Shown here: positions 9,066-18,059 of the stretch, one piece after another
How positions within the stretch are numbered: position 1 is the first letter of the stretch
How the letters are laid out: each line of letters starts with the position of its first letter
NCBI RefSeq assembly: GCF_003367175.1
Contig: NZ_QRGA01000001.1
Location: 186,001 to 250,000, forward strand
DNA from: Trinickia dinghuensis
Lineage (GTDB): Bacteria; Pseudomonadota; Gammaproteobacteria; Burkholderiales; Burkholderiaceae
Length of the DNA stretch: 64,000 nucleotides
Direction of reading: 5' to 3'
Program-made: the position numbers and the translations under genes
The notes under the pieces: generated by a model
Databases searched by the model: none
The model's input: only the letters and a program-made list of their open reading frames with translations
What the model was told of the DNA's origin: nothing

Positions 9066-10004
9066 TCACTCGCTGCGCGCGCGAGCAACGGGCCCTACCG
9101 CAACGACGGGATGTCGCAGTTCGCCGATCTTCTCGAGCCGCGCTTCGATCACGTCGCCCGGCCAGACCCATTCCTGCGGATTGCGTCCCGCGCCTACGCC
9201 CTCGGGCGTGCCCGTCGCGATGATGTCGCCCGGCTCCAGCGTGATGCCCGCACTGATATCCGCGATCAGTGCCGGCACCTTGAACAACATGTAGCGCGTG
9301 TTCGAATCCTGTTTGGTTACGCCGTTGACCTTCAAGCTCAGATCGAGCGCATGCGGATCCGGGATCTCGTCGGCGGTGACGATCACGGGGCCGAACGGCG
9401 CATAGGTGTCTTGCCCCTTCGAGTAGATCCATTGACCCGCTCGGCGGCAGTCGCGCGCGCTCATGTCGATCAGCAGGCTGTAGCCGAACACGTAACGGAG
9501 CGCGTCCGCTTCGCTGACGCGCCTCGCGCGCGTGCCCACGATCACCGCCAGCTCCACCTCCCAATCGAGCTGCTTCGTGATCGCCTCGTTGTGCTCGATC
9601 GCATCGCCAGGGCCGATCACGGTGGTCGGCGGCTTGCTGAAAATCACCGGCTGCTTCGGCAGCTCCTTCGACGTGTCGAGCGTGCGGCTCGACTCAGCCA
9701 CGTGTTCGACGTAATTGAGGCCGATCCCGAAAATGTTCTTGCGCGGGCGCGGAATCGGCGCAAGCAGCTTGACGTTGGGAAGCGGCACGGCCGTGCCGAG
9801 CGGCCAGTTGCTCGCATGCTCGCCGAGCAGCGCTGTCGTCGCCGCGACGGCGTGCGGACCGAGATCGATGAAGTCGAGCATGTTTTCCGGCAACGCATGG
9901 CCGACGTGCGCGCCGAACGATGCGAGATCGACGACCATGTCGTCGACGATCGCCCCGAGACGGGCGGCCGATGTCGGATTGGCACGGTAAGTAACGAGTT
10001 TCAT
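9066..10004 (-). CDS. Fumarylacetoacetate-hydrolase family protein (acylpyruvate hydrolase)
   Basis: 312 residues with an N-terminal FAH_N-like part and a full C-terminal FAH barrel from NIFGIGLNYVEHVAES. The metal triad is E149 and E151 (DWEVELAVIVG) with D180 (LLIDMSARD); the Lys of SKGQDTYAPFGP and the GTPEGVG loop are also present. Enzymes of this group hydrolyse fumaryl-, maleyl- or acylpyruvates to pyruvate plus an acid. Directly downstream of the dioxygenase gene (72-base gap) and with no maleylpyruvate isomerase anywhere in the window, it probably acts directly on the cis ring-cleavage product (maleylpyruvate or maleamylpyruvate). Confidence 0.88.
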   Translation of the reverse strand: MKLVTYRANPTSAARLGAIVDDMVVDLASFGAHVGHALPENMLDFIDLGPHAVAATTALLGEHASNWPLGTAVPLPNVKLLAPIPRPRKNIFGIGLNYVEHVAESSRTLDTSKELPKQPVIFSKPPTTVIGPGDAIEHNEAITKQLDWEVELAVIVGTRARRVSEADALRYVFGYSLLIDMSARDCRRAGQWIYSKGQDTYAPFGPVIVTADEIPDPHALDLSLKVNGVTKQDSNTRYMLFKVPALIADISAGITLEPGDIIATGTPEGVGAGRNPQEWVWPGDVIEARLEKIGELRHPVVAVGPVARARSE

Positions 10005-10076
10005 GTTGCGGTTTCCAGATCCAGAAGATATTGAGTAGGAACGTCCGGTAGGTGCGGTAAGTCCGATGCCGATCGC

Positions 10077-11201
10077 TCACGCGACCGATTGATGGCCGCC
10101 GTTTTCGGCCAGCGCTTCCTCGCGATAGAGACCAAGCTTCTCCATCACGGGCAGATCGCTGAAGCAGAACAAGCAGGCGTCCTCGCTGGCGCTGCCGTTG
10201 ACGTGCTCGTGCCAGGCCCACGACGGCACGCAGAAGATGTCGCGCTCGCGCCAATCGAACCGTTGACCGTCCACGATCGAATAGCCACTGCCTTTCGCGA
10301 CTTGATAGAGAAAACTGCCGGTGTGGCGATGGGCCTTACCGGCGAAGCCGGGCCGAAGCAACTGCATGCTCGCGCCCATCGTCGCCATGACGTGTCCGCC
10401 CGACACCGGATTCGTGTAGTGCATCAGCGCATCGTCGAACGGGCTGCCTTCGCTCGCCTTCGCATAGCGCTGCAGCGCCTCGTACGTCGGTGCCCACTGA
10501 TACTTGAAGAGCGGCGAGTAAGGCTTCGACCAGCCCTGCTGCTGCGGGCGGAGTGCCGGCGCGCCCCAGAGGGCGACCGCATCGTCGACCGGGTAGCCGA
10601 CAGCCTGATTCAGATCGGGATGCACGGCATAGAATCCGGCCTCCAGCGCATTGACGAGCGGAATGTCGAGACCGTCCTGCCAGATGCACGGCAGACCGTC
10701 CTGCTCGACGCCGTGTTCATGCCATGTACCGTTGGGCGTCAGCACGAAGTCGTTCGCGCCGAGCGTCATCTTGTGGCCGTCTACGATCGTGTAGGCGCCC
10801 CGGCCTTCCATGATGAAACGCAGCGCCGACGACGAGTGCGCATGCGCGGAAGCGGCTTCCCCGGGATACATCACTTGCAGGCCCGAGTAGAGCCAGCCCA
10901 CGGCGGCCGACACGTCGCGCCGGCCCGGGTTGTCGAGGTAGACGACGCGTCGCCCGGCCTTCTCCGGTGTCACAAGTTCCACCGAACGCAGCACATGCGC
11001 TCGCAAGTCGCGGTAGCGCCAGAGCACCGGCACCGATGCCGATTTCGGCTGCCACGGCTCGATCTTGTTGGCGACCGTCCACAGCGCGCCTGTCTTCATG
11101 CCGGCCAACTGCTCGTAATACGCAACGAGTTCGGGCGTGTCCTCGACGTCGGCGCGTCCGGCCGTATGCTCCCGATACTGGTCGTATGCGGTCGTTGTCA
11201 T
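10077..11201 (-). CDS. Gentisate 1,2-dioxygenase-type bicupin ring-cleavage dioxygenase
   Basis: 374 residues, two cupin domains. The N-terminal cupin carries the iron ligands H120 and H122 (AHAHSSSALRFIMEG) and a later His in the WHEHG motif (161-163). The C-terminal cupin has RHTGSFLYQ and WAWHEH. This is the family of gentisate, salicylate and 1-hydroxy-2-naphthoate dioxygenases, which open the ring between the carboxyl-bearing carbon and its OH- or NH2-bearing neighbour. Given the upstream CoA-dependent hydroxylase and thioesterase, the substrate is either gentisate or 5-hydroxyanthranilate; the sequence alone does not decide. CAGGAGATACCGCG precedes the ATG. Confidence 0.88.
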   Translation of the reverse strand: MTTTAYDQYREHTAGRADVEDTPELVAYYEQLAGMKTGALWTVANKIEPWQPKSASVPVLWRYRDLRAHVLRSVELVTPEKAGRRVVYLDNPGRRDVSAAVGWLYSGLQVMYPGEAASAHAHSSSALRFIMEGRGAYTIVDGHKMTLGANDFVLTPNGTWHEHGVEQDGLPCIWQDGLDIPLVNALEAGFYAVHPDLNQAVGYPVDDAVALWGAPALRPQQQGWSKPYSPLFKYQWAPTYEALQRYAKASEGSPFDDALMHYTNPVSGGHVMATMGASMQLLRPGFAGKAHRHTGSFLYQVAKGSGYSIVDGQRFDWRERDIFCVPSWAWHEHVNGSASEDACLFCFSDLPVMEKLGLYREEALAENGGHQSVA

Positions 11202-11253
11202 CGCGGTATCTCCTGTATCCGTATATCGTTCGAATCTGGCGGCATTCGCGCCG

Positions 11254-13581
11254 TCACGCCCGATTGCGCGCGAAGCCGCGCTCGATCTGGTCCTTGGCCA
11301 TCAGATAAGCGGGCGGCCATTCGACATCGCTCCAGCCCTGCTTTGCGCACTCGTGCAGCAGCCACGCCGGATTGGCCATATACGGGCGCGACAATGCGCA
11401 CAAGTCGGCCCGTCCCGATGCAACGATCCCGTTGACCTGATCGGCCTCGGTGATCGCGCCGACCGCTATCGTCGGCACGCCCGCTTCGTTGCGGATGCGG
11501 TCCGCCATCGGCGTCTGGTACATGCGTCCGTAGATGGGTTTCTGGTCGGGCGTGACTTCACCGGACGAGACATCGATCAAGTCGGCCCCGGCAAGATGCA
11601 GACGCTTTGCGATTTCGACCGCTTCGTCGACCGTCGTGCCCCCCTGCGCCCAGTCCGTGCTCGAAATGCGCACCGAGATCGGTAGATGCGCGGGCCATGC
11701 CTCGCGCACGACGGCCAACACCTCCAACGGGAATCGCAAGCGGCCGTCGAGCGAGCCACCGTATTCATCGTCGCGTCGGTTAGTCAACGGGGAGATGAAG
11801 CTCGACAGCAAGCAGCCATGCGCGGCCTGCAGTTCGATCCAATCGAAGCCGGCCGCCGCTGCGCGCCGCGCCGCATCCGCGAACTGCATCCGAATGCGTG
11901 CGAGATCCTCACGGCTCGCTTCCCGCGGAACCTGCGATACGCCCGGCAGGTATGGCGTCGGGCTTGCCGATACGAGCGGCCAGTTGCCCTCGACGAGCGG
12001 ATGATCGGGGCACTCCCAACCCAGCTGGGTAGAACCGCGACGGCCCGCGTGATTCAATTGCACGCCGATGCGCGCGCCGCTGTTTGCGTGGACGAAATCG
12101 GTGACGCGCCGCCAAGCCTGCGCCTGTTCGTCGTTCCACAAGCCGGGGCATGCCGGCGTTATCCGTCCGTCGGCCGACACGGCCGTTGCTTCAGTCAGCA
12201 GCAATCCCGCGCCGCCTACCGCCCGGCTCCCCAAATGAACGAGATGGAACGGGCTGGGCACGCCTTCTCGGCTCGAATACAGCAGCGTGGGCGATACGAC
12301 AACGCGATTCTTCAACGTCACGCCGCGCACCGTATAAGGCGTGAGCAGCGGCGGGCGAATCGCCTCGTTGCTTTCCTCCTCAACGCCCGCACGCTGCGCA
12401 AGCCAGCGTTCGTAGCCCGCCAGCCATTGCGAATCGCGCAATCGGAGGTTTTCGTGGGAGATACGCTGCGAGCGGGTCAGCAGCGAATAGGCGAACTGTT
12501 CGGGCTCTAGCGCCGAGTAGCGCGCGACGTTCTCGAACCACTCCGTCGAATTGCGGGCGGCGTTCTGGATCTTCAGCACCTCGACGCTGCGAACCTCTTC
12601 GTAATGCGCCAGCCCTTCGCGAAGATCGCCCGCCCTCGCCTTCAGCGAGTTGGTCAGCTCGATGGCATCTTCGAGCGCGAGCTTCGTGCCCGATCCGATC
12701 GAGAAGTGGGCGGTATGCGCGGCATCGCCCATCAACACGACGGGCACGTCGCGCCCCGTCTCGCCTTCGGGCTTCGTCCAGTGAACCCACTTTCCGCAAA
12801 TCACACGCGGGAAGCGAATCCAGATTGCCGATCCGCGCAGATGCGTGGCATTCGAAATAAGCTTCTCGCCTTCCAGCCAGGGGGCAAACACCCGCTCGCA
12901 AAAGGCGACGCCTTCCTCTTGAGACATGGCATCGATTCCGGCGGCACGCCACGCTTCGTCCGTCGTCTCGACGATGAACGTGGAGCGGCCGTCCTCGAAG
13001 CGATACGCATGCGCCTGAAACCAGCCGTACTCCGTCTGCACGAAAATGAACGTGAAGGCATCGAAGATCTTGTTCGTCCCGAGCCAGACGAAGCGGCAGT
13101 TCCGCTGATCGATGTCGGGACGGAATACGTTCTCGTACCGCGTGCGCGTCGCGCTGTTGATCCCGTCCGATGCGATGACGAGATCGGCGTCGTACTCGCG
13201 GGCTATGGCCTGGTCATCCTTGATTTCGGTTTCGAACACCAACCGCACGCCAACTTCCTCGCATCGCGCCTGCAGGATGTTCAACAGTTTCTTGCGACCG
13301 ATTCCGATGAATCCGTGCCCGCCGCTGCGGATCATGCGATCCTTGAAGTGGATGTCGATGTCATCCCACCGGCTGAACTCGTCCGCGATCTGCTTCGCCG
13401 AAACCGGATCGGCTTCGCGAAGGTTGTCCAGCGTCGCATCCGAAAACACCACGCCCCAGCCAAACGTATCGTACGGACGATTCCGCTCGATAACGATCAC
13501 CTCATTGTCCGGATCCTGCAATTTCATTAGGAGTCCAAAATAAAGCCCGGACGGGCCGCCCCCTATGCAAACGATTCTCAC
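11254..13581 (-). CDS. Anthraniloyl-CoA / salicylyl-CoA monooxygenase, two-domain flavoprotein
   Basis: 775 residues from a GTG start with AAAGGAAATTATC upstream; longer in-frame starts inside the thioesterase gene are unlikely. The N-terminal half (to about residue 400) is a class A flavin monooxygenase: IVCIGGGPSG dinucleotide fold, ADLVIASDGINSATR, and VVLMGDAAHTAHFSIGSG. The C-terminal half is an old-yellow-enzyme barrel: TPYTVRGVTLKNRVVVSPTL, GVQLNHAGRRGS, ELQAAHGCLLSSFISPLTNRR. This fusion is the architecture of 2-aminobenzoyl-CoA monooxygenase/reductase and of the bifunctional salicylyl-CoA 5-hydroxylases. It 5-hydroxylates the CoA thioester; the OYE half may also reduce the ring. It sits between the thioesterase and the dioxygenase genes. 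Confidence 0.9.
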   Translation of the reverse strand: MRIVCIGGGPSGLYFGLLMKLQDPDNEVIVIERNRPYDTFGWGVVFSDATLDNLREADPVSAKQIADEFSRWDDIDIHFKDRMIRSGGHGFIGIGRKKLLNILQARCEEVGVRLVFETEIKDDQAIAREYDADLVIASDGINSATRTRYENVFRPDIDQRNCRFVWLGTNKIFDAFTFIFVQTEYGWFQAHAYRFEDGRSTFIVETTDEAWRAAGIDAMSQEEGVAFCERVFAPWLEGEKLISNATHLRGSAIWIRFPRVICGKWVHWTKPEGETGRDVPVVLMGDAAHTAHFSIGSGTKLALEDAIELTNSLKARAGDLREGLAHYEEVRSVEVLKIQNAARNSTEWFENVARYSALEPEQFAYSLLTRSQRISHENLRLRDSQWLAGYERWLAQRAGVEEESNEAIRPPLLTPYTVRGVTLKNRVVVSPTLLYSSREGVPSPFHLVHLGSRAVGGAGLLLTEATAVSADGRITPACPGLWNDEQAQAWRRVTDFVHANSGARIGVQLNHAGRRGSTQLGWECPDHPLVEGNWPLVSASPTPYLPGVSQVPREASREDLARIRMQFADAARRAAAAGFDWIELQAAHGCLLSSFISPLTNRRDDEYGGSLDGRLRFPLEVLAVVREAWPAHLPISVRISSTDWAQGGTTVDEAVEIAKRLHLAGADLIDVSSGEVTPDQKPIYGRMYQTPMADRIRNEAGVPTIAVGAITEADQVNGIVASGRADLCALSRPYMANPAWLLHECAKQGWSDVEWPPAYLMAKDQIERGFARNRA

Positions 13582-13592
13582 GATAATTTCCT

Positions 13593-14018
13593 TTATTCGT
13601 TGATGGATTCTAGAGTCAGCGCCTCGCGCAGCATCGCGGGAATGTCGATCGCTTGATGCGTGTCCAGCGATGTCGACACCACCACCTGCGTCACGCTCAT
13701 CCGAACCTCTCCGTCGCCGCCCATGCAGGACAGGGAGAGCGTCAGCGACTTCCCGCCAAGACGAATCACTTCGAGACTGAGTTCGACGTCGTCGCCCATG
13801 CGGCTGATCGAACGGAAGTCGGCCTCCAGACGAACGGTGGGCAAGCCGAACCGGTGCTTGCCGATGTACCCGGCGAATCCCCCCGGAAGCAGACCGTCGA
13901 TCCAGGCTTCCATGAGGTTGTTGAACATCACGAAGTACTGTGGATAGAACACGATGCCGGCCGGATCGCATTCGGCGAAGCGAATTCGGTGTCGTTGCGT
14001 CAGCTTGCGTGGATTCAT
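13593..14018 (-). CDS. 4-Hydroxybenzoyl-CoA thioesterase-family (hotdog) acyl-CoA thioesterase
   Basis: 141 residues, normal for the family. The catalytic motif is RIRFAECDPAGIVFYPQYF with Asp18, followed by the helix MFNNLMEAWID. It hydrolyses an aromatic acyl-CoA. Its ATG overlaps the stop codon of the iorB-like gene as ATGA (14015-14018), so the two are translationally coupled. The long in-frame upstream extension lies wholly inside iorB and is not used. In this operon it would release 5-hydroxyanthranilate (or gentisate) from its CoA ester after hydroxylation, feeding the dioxygenase. Confidence 0.9.
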   Translation of the reverse strand: MNPRKLTQRHRIRFAECDPAGIVFYPQYFVMFNNLMEAWIDGLLPGGFAGYIGKHRFGLPTVRLEADFRSISRMGDDVELSLEVIRLGGKSLTLSLSCMGGDGEVRMSVTQVVVSTSLDTHQAIDIPAMLREALTLESINE

Positions 14019-15571
14019 GATGGTTGGCCCTGCCCTTGTCCCTGTGCTTGTGCTCGTGCTTGTTCCTGGTCGGAAAGTGCGTGTCGCTCGATGCACGCGC
14101 GCAGCGCGTTGCCGTGCTCGTCGGCCAACGCCGCGTCGCGCAGCTCGCGCAACGTGACCGGTTTCAGCGAAGCCGCGTGGCGGTCGACGACCGACATGAG
14201 CGTTTCGTAATTTTTCAGCCCGCGCGCGTGGGTGTCTCCGTATCCCTTCACGAGCCGCTGGCATTGCGCGGTTTCCAAGGCAAGCGAAATATCGGTTGCG
14301 GCAAGTTTCCGGATGCGCGACAGCCACGTCTCGATGCGCTCGGTTTCCAGCGCATAGCGCAGCGTGACCCGGCGCCAGCGGCGCCAGCGAGCCAACGAAT
14401 AGAGCAGCAGGAACCCGCCGATCGAACTCGTGCGGATCACTCGCCCGTTTCGTGAGAGCCGGGCAGCGAAGCGATGCACGGCATGAGGACGCAGCAGCCA
14501 ACGACCGAGCGATACCGGCAACGTCTCGGCAATTTCTTCGACGCGCGGGTGCATGAATTCGTTGATCTCGAGCAGCTGATCGGCCTTCGCTCGCACCTCG
14601 CCTTGCACGCGTTCGAAGCGGCTGTCGCGTGTCTTGAGATCCGCTACGCGTATCGTGTCTTCGTACGACATCCAAAGCGCCAGGTGGCGCGCGGTCTCGG
14701 CGAGCAACTCGGCGTTGTTTGCTCGAGGTGTGGAGGCCAAGGCTTCGAGGCGATCGAGATATAGGCCGGCGTAGGCCACGTCCTGATAGTCGATCATTCG
14801 TCGAACCCCTTCGATGGCGATACCCGATGCATCGCCCGGCAACCGGCGGGCCCGCTCGACGAGCGAGGCAACCGCCGGGTGGCGCGGCGAGACATGGACG
14901 GCCGCAGACTCGCCCGCGGCCTTCTTAGGCGCCGCTTCGGCCACTCGCTGGTTCGCATGCGTATAGCCGGCATCGAACGCTTTCAGGCTCCGTTTGACGC
15001 CGATGCCGCCCTGTTCGATCGTTGCTTCGAACTGACCGCGATCGAACGGCAGGACCTCGGCCGCGCAGAGCGCCCCGAACAGCACCGCGCTGATCACGCT
15101 GCCGGTACGCTCGGCCACCTCGGCCATGTCGAAATGGACGAACTGCTTCGCTGCACGCCCGGTTTCCCCAACGAGTACGCTGCTGTCGACTCGGCCGTCG
15201 CCCATGGCCGACTTTTCCGCGATCGAATAGACACGGTGGCTCGACGCGATGAGCGTCGTGCGATCGGCCGTGACGATGCCGCGCTGCACCGCGCGCCCCG
15301 CCTCCATCAGTTCGGAGGCAAGGACGATGTCGACGTCGCCGGGCATCGGCATCAGCGCAAGCACGGGTGCACGATGCGCACCGTCATTAGCACCCGGGAA
15401 CAGTTCGACGTAATAGATCGTGGCGCCCGTACGCTGCGCGACACCGGGCACCGACGTTGTCTGGGCAAAATAGCCGTTGGCCTCGCCCAAGCCGACGATC
15501 CAATCGGCGAGCACACCACCGCCCTCGCCGCCCATGGCGAGAATGGCGATCTTGATCGGCTCAGCATTCAT
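14015..15571 (-). CDS. Indolepyruvate:ferredoxin oxidoreductase beta-like subunit with C-terminal extension
   Basis: 518 residues. The N-terminal 200 are the gamma/pyruvate-ferredoxin-oxidoreductase-type domain that binds CoA: AILAMGGEGGGVLADWIVGLGE, QTTSVPGVAQRTGATIYYVE and DIVLASELMEAGRAVQRG. The remaining 300 (from about 230) form the helical extension found in proteobacterial single-gene IorB homologues. The last 17 residues, from QEQARAQA on, are low-complexity Gln/Ala/Gly. With IorA it should oxidatively decarboxylate a 2-oxo acid to an acyl-CoA. In this context isatinate (2-aminophenylglyoxylate) is a chemically sensible substrate, giving anthraniloyl-CoA; that assignment is inference. 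Confidence 0.87.
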   Translation of the reverse strand: MNAEPIKIAILAMGGEGGGVLADWIVGLGEANGYFAQTTSVPGVAQRTGATIYYVELFPGANDGAHRAPVLALMPMPGDVDIVLASELMEAGRAVQRGIVTADRTTLIASSHRVYSIAEKSAMGDGRVDSSVLVGETGRAAKQFVHFDMAEVAERTGSVISAVLFGALCAAEVLPFDRGQFEATIEQGGIGVKRSLKAFDAGYTHANQRVAEAAPKKAAGESAAVHVSPRHPAVASLVERARRLPGDASGIAIEGVRRMIDYQDVAYAGLYLDRLEALASTPRANNAELLAETARHLALWMSYEDTIRVADLKTRDSRFERVQGEVRAKADQLLEINEFMHPRVEEIAETLPVSLGRWLLRPHAVHRFAARLSRNGRVIRTSSIGGFLLLYSLARWRRWRRVTLRYALETERIETWLSRIRKLAATDISLALETAQCQRLVKGYGDTHARGLKNYETLMSVVDRHAASLKPVTLRELRDAALADEHGNALRACIERHALSDQEQARAQAQGQGQGQPS

Positions 15572-15660
15572 TTCGATTTCCTCATAGCGCTAACGGGTAG
15601 CGATACCCGACGGATGCCTATTCGGCGTCCCTTCTCTCAAGTGCAGGCAACTCGTCCCGT

Positions 15661-17943
15661 TCAGAACGCGTATCGCGCACGACGTCGCGCATCGCTGCGC
15701 TGCAAAGCGCCGATCACCGCATCGCGCACACGTTGGCGCAGACGATCCCAGCGAGTGGGGTTACTGATGATCCCGGCGCGGTAGAACGACGGGCAGAGGA
15801 CAGCCGCATGCGATACCTCGCCGCAAAGACCGCATCCGACGCAACTATCGACCACGGTCGCCACGGGATCCCGGCGCAGCGGATCGGGGTTGGGACGAAT
15901 CGACAGCGACGGACAACCCGACAAGCGGATGCACGAGTGATCGCCGGTGCAGGTATCGGGATCGACGCCGAAGCGTTCCCGCACGACGCGCTCGCCTGCC
16001 GCGATCGCCTTGCGCGCCTTCGGCTTCTCGCGCCGTTGCTTGTTGAGCATGCATTCGCTCTGCGCGATCAGCACCTTCGGCCCCTTGACGTCGGTGGTCA
16101 GTGCCTCGCGCAGCGTGGCGGTCATCGTCTTCAGGTCATAGGTGCGCTTGATCGTTCGCACCCATTTCACGCCGACGCCTTTCACGGCCTGCTCGATTTC
16201 GTGCCCGGTGCTGCGGGTCGGATTGGTGGCCGTCGACGATAGGATGTCCTGACCGCCCGTTGCCGAGGTATAGCTGTTGTCGACGATAACGGTCAGGTTG
16301 TCGCTGCGATTGAACACGGCATTGGCAATCCCGCTCGTCAGGCCGTTGTGCCAGAAGCCGCCGTCGCCCATGACGGAGATCGCACGCTTGCCGTCGGGCG
16401 CGCTCAGCGCCGCGGCACCGGCAGCGCCAAGTCCGTATCCCATCGTCGTATTGCCGAGATTGAACGGCGGCAGGATGGAAAACAAATGGCAGCCGATATC
16501 GGCGCTCACATGGTGCGGGCCGAGTTCCCGCTCGACCAACTTCATCGCGGTAAAGATCGGCCGCTCCGGGCAGCCCGTGCAGAAGCCGGGAGGACGCGCG
16601 TGGACGGCACGCTCCAGGTTGCCCGGCACTTCGTCTCCGCCGCCATCGTCATCGATCGCGGTGTCTATCGTGGAGTCGGTGGCGGTCTCGGTCAACGCCG
16701 CCGATGCGTTCGATTGGCCTACGTTCGATGCGAGGACCGATGCAGCCGATGCGGCCGGTGCCGCGACGATCGGGATGACTCGCCTCGCGGGCGCTTGCGC
16801 GGGCTTCGGCGCGATAACCTTATAGCGCTCGAGGAAAGCTCTCACCCCGGCAAGCACCGTCGCCGTGTTGTATTCCCCGGCCATCGGCAGCAGATCCTTG
16901 CCGTGAAGCGCCGTGGGCAACCCAAGCTGGCGCAGGATATTCGCGACATTTTGTTCGACGAAGTTCGGCTGCCCCTCTTCGAGGACGAGCACGGCACGCT
17001 TGTCTTTGCAGAACCGCTCGAACTCCGCATCGACGAGCGGATAAGCGACGTTCATCACGTACAGCGGGATTTTCGATTCGCCGTAGACATCGGCGAGACC
17101 GAGCTTTTCGAGCGCTCTGATCAGCGTGTTGTACGTGCCACCTTGCAACGCAATGCCGATATCGGCCCCGTCTTCCGAAAAGAACTCGTTGAGCTGCCGT
17201 TCCTGAATGAAGCGAATGGCGGCCGGCCAACGAGCATGCACCTTCTCTTTCTCGTGCAGAAAGCTGGCAGGGGGAAGAACGATTCGGTTCACGTCGCGCG
17301 TCGGATTTTCAAGCGCATCCTTGACCGTGAACGCGGGGCGCCGGTTCGCGGAAGTCACGAACTGCCCATGCACGTGGCATGACCGGATCCGCATCTGCAG
17401 CATCACCGGCGTACTGCTCGCCTCGGACAACTCGAAGCCGTCCTTCACCGCCTGCACGATGCACGGGAGATTGGGACGCGGATCGAGCAGCCACATCTGC
17501 GACTTCATGGCGAACGCGTGGCTGCGTTCTTGCATGATCGACGAGCCTTCGCCGTAGTCTTCGCCGACGATGATGAGCGCGCCGCCCAGTACGCCGCCCG
17601 ATGACAGATTCGCCAAGGCGTCCGACGCGACATTGGTGCCGACCGTCGCCTTGAAGGTCACGGCACCGCGCAGCGGGTAGTTGACCGATGCGGCCAGCGT
17701 GGCCGCCGCCGTCGCCTCGCTCGCGCTATTCTCGAAACGGATTCCGTACTCCGCGAGGATGTCCTGCGCATCGGCAAGCACGTCCATCAAGTGCGAAATG
17801 GGCGCGCCTTGATAGCCCGCGACGTAGGCCACGCCCGACTCGAGCAGCGCCTTCGTCACCGCGAGAATGCCCTCGCCGCTGAACAGCTCGCCCGCGCCCA
17901 GACGCAGCTTCTTCACCTCTTCGACAAACGATCTCTCGGCCAT
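15661..17943 (-). CDS. Indolepyruvate:ferredoxin oxidoreductase alpha-like subunit (ThDP, 4Fe-4S)
   Basis: 760 residues from the ATG giving MAERSFVEEVKKL, which has GAGAGGAACACG upstream; a further in-frame ATG 30 bases earlier is less well placed. Order of domains: pyrimidine-binding domain (GYQGAPISHLMDVLADA, SEATAAATLAASV), central domain, ThDP PP domain (CTGCPERPIF, MGDGGFWHNGLTSGIANAVFN, DNSYTSATGGQD) and a C-terminal ferredoxin-like region with Cys clusters (CTGDHSCIRLSGC and CVGCGLCGEVSHAAVLC). It is the first gene of the nine-gene operon and pairs with the IorB-like subunit. Family members turn arylpyruvates or arylglyoxylates plus CoA into acyl-CoA and CO2. Confidence 0.88.
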   Translation of the reverse strand: MAERSFVEEVKKLRLGAGELFSGEGILAVTKALLESGVAYVAGYQGAPISHLMDVLADAQDILAEYGIRFENSASEATAAATLAASVNYPLRGAVTFKATVGTNVASDALANLSSGGVLGGALIIVGEDYGEGSSIMQERSHAFAMKSQMWLLDPRPNLPCIVQAVKDGFELSEASSTPVMLQMRIRSCHVHGQFVTSANRRPAFTVKDALENPTRDVNRIVLPPASFLHEKEKVHARWPAAIRFIQERQLNEFFSEDGADIGIALQGGTYNTLIRALEKLGLADVYGESKIPLYVMNVAYPLVDAEFERFCKDKRAVLVLEEGQPNFVEQNVANILRQLGLPTALHGKDLLPMAGEYNTATVLAGVRAFLERYKVIAPKPAQAPARRVIPIVAAPAASAASVLASNVGQSNASAALTETATDSTIDTAIDDDGGGDEVPGNLERAVHARPPGFCTGCPERPIFTAMKLVERELGPHHVSADIGCHLFSILPPFNLGNTTMGYGLGAAGAAALSAPDGKRAISVMGDGGFWHNGLTSGIANAVFNRSDNLTVIVDNSYTSATGGQDILSSTATNPTRSTGHEIEQAVKGVGVKWVRTIKRTYDLKTMTATLREALTTDVKGPKVLIAQSECMLNKQRREKPKARKAIAAGERVVRERFGVDPDTCTGDHSCIRLSGCPSLSIRPNPDPLRRDPVATVVDSCVGCGLCGEVSHAAVLCPSFYRAGIISNPTRWDRLRQRVRDAVIGALQRSDARRRARYAF

Positions 17944-18022
17944 CGTGTTCCTCTCACGTGTTTGCTTCGGCACGTCGTGCCCATGAGGCTCACTTTCGTT
18001 TTCCGCGCCGCTCGCGTCAATA

Positions 18023-18036
18023 CATGATTAATCATG
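18023..18036. promoter_or_regulatory. Candidate MarR operator palindrome
   Basis: CATGATTAATCATG is a perfect 14-bp palindrome in otherwise GC-rich DNA, 80 bases upstream of the iorA-like ATG. AT-rich palindromes of this size are typical MarR sites. The only MarR gene in the window is the last gene of this same operon, so autoregulation is likely. Confidence 0.55.
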
Positions 18037-18059
18037 CACCTCCACTTTCCGCAGGCCTT

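Noticed and set aside
7974-10034. 686-codon open frame on the plus strand
   Set aside because: Antisense to the nitrilase-family and FAH genes, both with intact catalytic motifs; Arg/Asp/His-rich composition and no ribosome site.
13582-13971. Longer N-terminus for the two-domain monooxygenase
   Set aside because: The extension overlaps the thioesterase gene in another frame; the FAD fold starts right after the GTG at 13581, which has a good ribosome site.
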